Source: Carya illinoinensis (Eukaryota; Streptophyta; Magnoliopsida; Fagales; Juglandaceae). From it: a DNA stretch of 64,000 nucleotides. Shown piece by piece: positions 59,778 to 64,000 of this stretch; position 1 is the stretch's first letter; the number at the start of each line of letters is the position of its first letter. Location of the stretch: assembly GCF_018687715.1 (NCBI RefSeq), contig NC_056754.1, positions 12,732,501 through 12,796,500 on the forward strand, given 5' to 3'. The position numbers were made by a program, and so were the translations under genes. The notes under the pieces were generated by a model. That model was not told the DNA's origin, ran no database searches, and saw only the letters and a program-made list of their open reading frames with translations.

Positions 59778-62467
59778 TAGGCCTTAGCTGGAACTGTAGA
59801 GGGCTTGGGAACCCTCGTACAGTTAGGGAACTTCACATGTGGGTGAAGTCAAAGTGGCCCAGGCTAGTTTTCTTAATGGAAACTAAGTGTGGAAGGGAGA
59901 GAGTGGAGGCTGTCAGGAATTCTCTAGGTTTTGATGCCAGCTTTGTAGTGGGCAGCAGAGGTCTTAGTGGGGGAATTGCTCTCCTATGGCATAGTACAGA
60001 TGCATTTCAATTGGAATCTTTTTCCCAGCATCACATCTCAGTTACCATGCAGAGGGCTGAGGATAATGAGGAGTTGTTGTTTACAGGTTTCTATGGGCAC
60101 CCATTAACTACTCAAAGAGAAGGGAGCTGGCAATTGTTGAGAATGTTAAAACCTGTAGAGTCTAAAGCATGGTTGTGTGTTGGTGACTTTAACGAGCTGC
60201 TGTTTCAACATGAGAAACAAGGGTTTAATAGCAGGCCTTACCAACAGATGGAAAGTTTTAGAGCAGCCGTGGAAGATTGTGGTTTAAGTGATTTAGGCTT
60301 TGAAGGGGCTAAATTCACTTGGTGTAATAACAGAGAGGGGCCCCAATTTACTAAGGAGAGGCTGGACCGTGCATTTGGTAACATGGCTTGGACCAGAAAA
60401 TTCAGTGACTCTAAGATCACTGTTTTGGCAGCACAGACTTCTGACCATTGCCCTCTTCTGTTTTCCATGAGTACTAAGGCAGAGAAGAGAGTGTTTGAAG
60501 GGGGAGGGAGAAGGAAGCCGTTCAGGTATGAAGCTAGCTGGGATCAGAGGGAAGATTGTAGAGGTATCATTCAAAACAGTTGGCATCAACAGCAAACTGG
60601 ACATGGTTCCTACTTGCACAAGATCCAACAAAACTTAAAGAGCTGCAGGGAATCTTTGCTGTCATGGAACAGGAATACAGTCTGCAAGCATAGAAAAGAA
60701 GTCAATTATAAGCTAAAGCAACTCTCAAGGCTTCAAAATCTTAATGTAGGAGATCACACAGTGGCAGTGAAGCAAATTCAGAAAGAGGTTGACAAGCTTC
60801 TAGAGGAGGACAATATAAAGTGGAAGCAAAGGGCTAAACAACTATGGCTCAAAGATGGGGATAGAAATACCAAGTTTTTCCATCACAGTGCAAACCAGAG
60901 AAGAAAAGTTAATGAGATAAGGCAAATACATAAAGATGATGGCAGTGTGGTGTGCAGGGATGAAGAGATTGCTGAAACTTTTTGCCTGCACTATCAAAAT
61001 CTTTTTTCCTCTTCTAATCCTGTTAATATTGCAGATTGCTTGAATAAGGTGGAGACCAAGGTAGATGAGGAAATGAACTGTCTTCTATCAAAAGAGTTTA
61101 CCAAGGAGGAAGTCCATGCTGCTTTGTTCCATATGAACCCTCTGGGCTCTCCTGGTCCAGATGGTTTCTCAGCTGTTTTCTACCAAAAACACTGGGAAAC
61201 AGTGGGAGATGATCTTACTAAAGCTGTGCTTGAGGTCCTTAATTTTTCAGGAGAGGTGGGGAGCATTAATGAGACGTTTATTGTACTGATTCCTAAGATT
61301 AAAAAACCACAAAATGTTTCTGATTTTCGACCCATCTCCCTGTGTAATGTTCTTTACAAAGTGATCTCAAAAGTACTTGCTAATAGGCTCAAACTCATCT
61401 TGCCTCGAATCATCTCCCCTACACAAAGTGCCTTTGTGCCTGGGAGATTGATTATGGACAATGTGATTGTGGCCTTTGAGACCTTACATTCGATGAATTT
61501 GAAGGGGAAAGGTAACCAGGGCTATATGGCTTTGAAGTTGGATATGAGTAAGGCATATGATAGAGTGGAGTGGAGGTTCTTGGCTGAGACTATGAGCAAG
61601 TTGGGATTTAATTCCAGATGGATAAGGTTGGTGATGCAGTGTGTGGAATCTGTTTCCTACTCAATCATTATCAATGGATCTTCTCAAGGTTGGTTCAAAC
61701 CTTCTAGGGGCATAAGACAAGGGGACCCTTTATCCCCTTATCTTTTCATTATTGTAGCTGAGGTCCTTAGCTCCCTATTGAACCATGCTGAGTCAGTCAA
61801 ACAGATCCATGGCTTTCCTATAGGCAGAGGTACTTTCAGCATTAATCATCTCTTTTTTGCTGATGATAGTTTGCTGTTTTGTCGAGCTAATGCCATGGAG
61901 TGGGCTAAAATTCTTGATTTGCTTAGGCTTTATGAAAGGGCCTCAGGTCAGAAGCTTAATTCAGATAAAACCTCTATTTTCTTTAGCAAAAACACTAAGA
62001 AGTTGACTAAGGAATACATTCTAAGGTTGGCTGGACTTAGATCTACCTCTTGTTATGAAAGATATCTGGGATTGCCTACCCTTGTAGGCAAATCAAGGTT
62101 TAAAGCCTTTGAAGGTCTATTGGACAGGGTTAGGTCTCGAGTTAGTAATTGGAAAACTAAATTGCTGTCTATGGCAGGGAAGGAAATACTCCTGAAAGCT
62201 GTTATTCAAGCCCTCCCCACTTACTGCATGGGGGTCTTTAAATTGCCTAAAGTTCTTCTTAAAGAAATCAACAGGGTTATGCATAGGTTCTGGTGGGGTC
62301 AGCAACAACAGGAGCACAAAGTACATTGGGTGTCATGGCAACAAATGGGGAAAGCTAAGGGTGTTGGGGGATTAGGATTCAGAGACTTGGAAAGGTTTAA
62401 TTTGGCTTTATTGGCCAAACAAGGAGGATCCTACAATACCCTGATTCTTTGGCATCACAGGTTTTGA
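59774..62467 (+). pseudogene. LINE ORF2, 5' part: AP-type endonuclease and reverse transcriptase
   Basis: 897 codons. Residues 1-230 form the endonuclease/exonuclease/phosphatase domain: MIGLSWNCRGLGNPRTVREL, METKCG, CVGDFNELL and SDHCPLLFS. The RT spans roughly residues 470-760: GSPGPDGFSAVFYQKHW, FRPISLCNVLYKVISKVLAN, ALKLDMSKAYDRVEW (catalytic Asp), RGIRQGDPLSPYLFI and the FADDSLLF active site. The frame ends at 62467 because of a small indel near 62420 (after LALLAKQ); the homologous reading continues in another frame at 62449. Otherwise all catalytic motifs are intact. Function: target-primed reverse transcription. Confidence 0.93.
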
Positions 62468-63891
62468 AGAGGAAATATTTTCCATCTTCTGGTTTTCTTG
62501 ATGCCAAGGTGGGATCGAGGCCTTCTTTCATGTGGAGGAGTATATATGCAGCAAGGAGTTTAGTGGAAAAAGGGTCCATTAGGAGGATTGGTGATGGTGT
62601 AGATACTTTGATTTGGAAACATAGGTGGCTACCTACTCCTACAAGTCACAGAGTTCAGTCACCTATCAAGTGTTTATCTGAAACTGCTAAGGTGGCTGAC
62701 CTCATAGATGCTGATTCTAAGAAATGGAAGAAGGAACTGGTAGAGGAGGTTTTCAATGAAGATGAAGCTTCTGTTGTACTTAAACTCCCCATTAGCTTAA
62801 TTGGCTCAAGTGATAGGTTGATGTGGCTAGATACTAAAGATGGCTCTTTTTCTGTAAAGAGTGCTTATCATTTACAAATGGAGCTTGATAACAGGCCTAA
62901 AGGACAGACTTCTTCAGGGGCACCTATGACACTGGAATGGACCTCATGCTGGAAACTCTGCATTCCAAATGCTAATAAAGTCTTTTTTTGGAGAGCATGC
63001 CTTGAAGCTTTGCCAACTAATCTCAACCTATTCAAGAAAAAGGTTACTACATCTCCACTATGTCCTATTTGTTTAAGAGAGGAAGAAACAGTTTCTCATG
63101 CCCTGTGGGATTGTACTTCTACAAGGGATGTTTGGAGTCAAGGACCCAATGTGCTCAATAAAAGCTCGGTTAGGCCAGAAAGCTTCAGAGACTTGGTTCA
63201 GTGGGTGTTTTCAGCTTGTGACCAGGTTACCATGGAACTGTTTGCAGTTATAGCTAGGAGCATTTGGTACAGGAGAAACCAGTTTATCTTTAAAGGAGTT
63301 TTTGATCACCCTTCTGTATTAGCAAGAAAGGCTCGGGACCTGGTTACTCAGTTTCAAGCTGCCTTCTTTGCCTCAAAAGTCTCTGCTAATGCAACAGTAA
63401 CAGCTGATGTGTCCTGGGTTCCTCCTCCTATTGGTCAAGTTAAAATAAATTGGGATGCTGCATTATCTGAAGCTAAGGGTAGAGCAGGTTATGGTATTGT
63501 TGCTAGAGATCATGAGGGTCGGGTGCTAGCTACAAAACAGTTCTCAAGGCCGAGTTTGTTTGATCCCTTGCTAGCTGAATCTCAGGGAGCTCTATTTGCT
63601 GCAGAATTGGCAATAGAGTTGGGAGTGCATTCAGTTACTCTGGAAGGTGATTCAAGACAAGTGGTTCTTGGTCTTCAACAGCAGATGACCAGATATGATC
63701 GGGTTGGTATGATTCTTATAGATGCTAAGGCTCTGCTTTCAAATCTTAGTAATTGGAGAGTTGTTTTTGTTAAAAGATGTGGTAATGAGTTTGCTCACAA
63801 TCTTGCTAAGGGTTCTCTTGTTTTGGAACCTGGTGATACTAGGGTGTTTTTTCATCCAGATTGTAATCTGTTTGCTGGTTTGGCAAGTTAA
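62449..63891 (+). pseudogene. LINE ORF2, 3' part: zinc-binding and RNase H domains
   Basis: Continuation of ORF2 in a shifted frame. KVFFWRACLEALPTNLNLFK and CPICLREEETVSHALWDC form the RT zinc-binding domain. INWDAALSEAKGRAGYGIVA, LEGDSRQVVLGLQ and CGNEFAHNLAKGSL form the plant-LINE RNase H (acidic residues D, E, D visible). The homologous reading connects with 59774-62467 across the indel near 62420. It is followed by about 30 bp and the poly(A) at 63913-63922. Confidence 0.9.
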
Positions 63892-63937
63892 TGAAGTTCC
63901 ACTTTTCCTTTCAAAAAAAAAAGATGAATTTGACCAA

Positions 63938-64000
63938 ACTAATGTTCTTATTATTCAATGCTAGCTCTTACTAGTCTGATAATAAATTAATACCGGTGGT
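63938..64000. repeat. Continuation of dispersed repeat R, copy 2
   Basis: 63967-64000 (CTTACTAGTCTGATAATAAA...) matches 21588-21621, showing the LINE landed inside repeat R. Truncated by the window end. Confidence 0.6.

Larger units (their letters stand above)
59592..63937 (+). mobile_element. L1-type LINE with 18-bp target-site duplication
   Basis: Target-site duplication AAAGATGAATTTGACCAA at 59592-59609 and 63920-63937; the leading A's are ambiguous with the tail. The element body is 59610-63919, ending in a short poly(A). It is 5'-truncated within ORF1. ORF2 follows with endonuclease, RT, zinc-binding and RNase H domains and one frame break. The perfect TSD and near-intact ORF2 indicate a fairly recent insertion. 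Confidence 0.92.

Overview
This window is a gene-poor, transposon-dense piece of a plant nuclear chromosome, almost certainly from a dicot. The lineage markers are Athila-type and chromovirus Ty3/gypsy elements, a Ty1/copia fragment with an initiator-Met primer site, L1-type LINEs with a C-terminal RNase H, a plant-type Helitron that also carries an RPA-like gene, and an intact ribosomal protein eL27 gene whose promoter has telo-box and site II motifs. The AT-rich background, long CT/GA microsatellites and solo LTRs fit a woody eudicot, but I cannot name the species.

Layout. 1-840 is a decayed LINE 3' end. 2385-4020 holds AT-rich MITE-like repeats. 6012-6419 (minus) is RPL27, the only convincing host gene. 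7440-12196 is a minus-strand LTR element (called E here) with a decayed gag-like ORF, split by solo LTR A (8636-10876, TSD CCGTG). 12298-20790 is solo LTR B of the same family, split by a truncated Athila element (14024-20032, TSD CAAAG). 20791-30927 is mostly noncoding; it contains a dispersed repeat (R), a chromovirus protease-region fragment, the first copy of an unusual promoter-ORF cassette (23170-24560, minus) and a two-exon reticulon gene fragment (28676-28987).

30928-53513 is best read as one Helitron on the minus strand. Its 5' TC end lies at 53513, and a hairpin plus CTAG 3' end lies at 30928-30960. It carries a broken Rep/Pif1 helicase gene and a ten-segment RPA1-like gene. It has been invaded by a Mutator-type MITE, a copia 5' fragment, two solo LTRs nested head-to-head (C and D), chromovirus scraps, a LINE scrap and the second copy of the cassette (31600-32780, plus). 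Its leader region is partly duplicated in tandem.

53545-59600 holds very long CT microsatellites, short tandem repeats, a truncated Ty3/gypsy LTR-gag fragment (56200-57900) and a partial copy of E. 59610-63919 is a nearly intact L1-type LINE with an 18-bp target-site duplication, inserted into a second copy of repeat R.

The strongest candidates for something undescribed are the paired, inverted promoter-ORF cassettes. Each has a TATA box, three tandem ~43-bp upstream repeats, a coiled-coil ORF and the same in-frame stop at codon 31. The well-delimited composite Helitron with its intron-rich RPA gene is the other main candidate. No tRNA, rRNA or CRISPR array was recognised.
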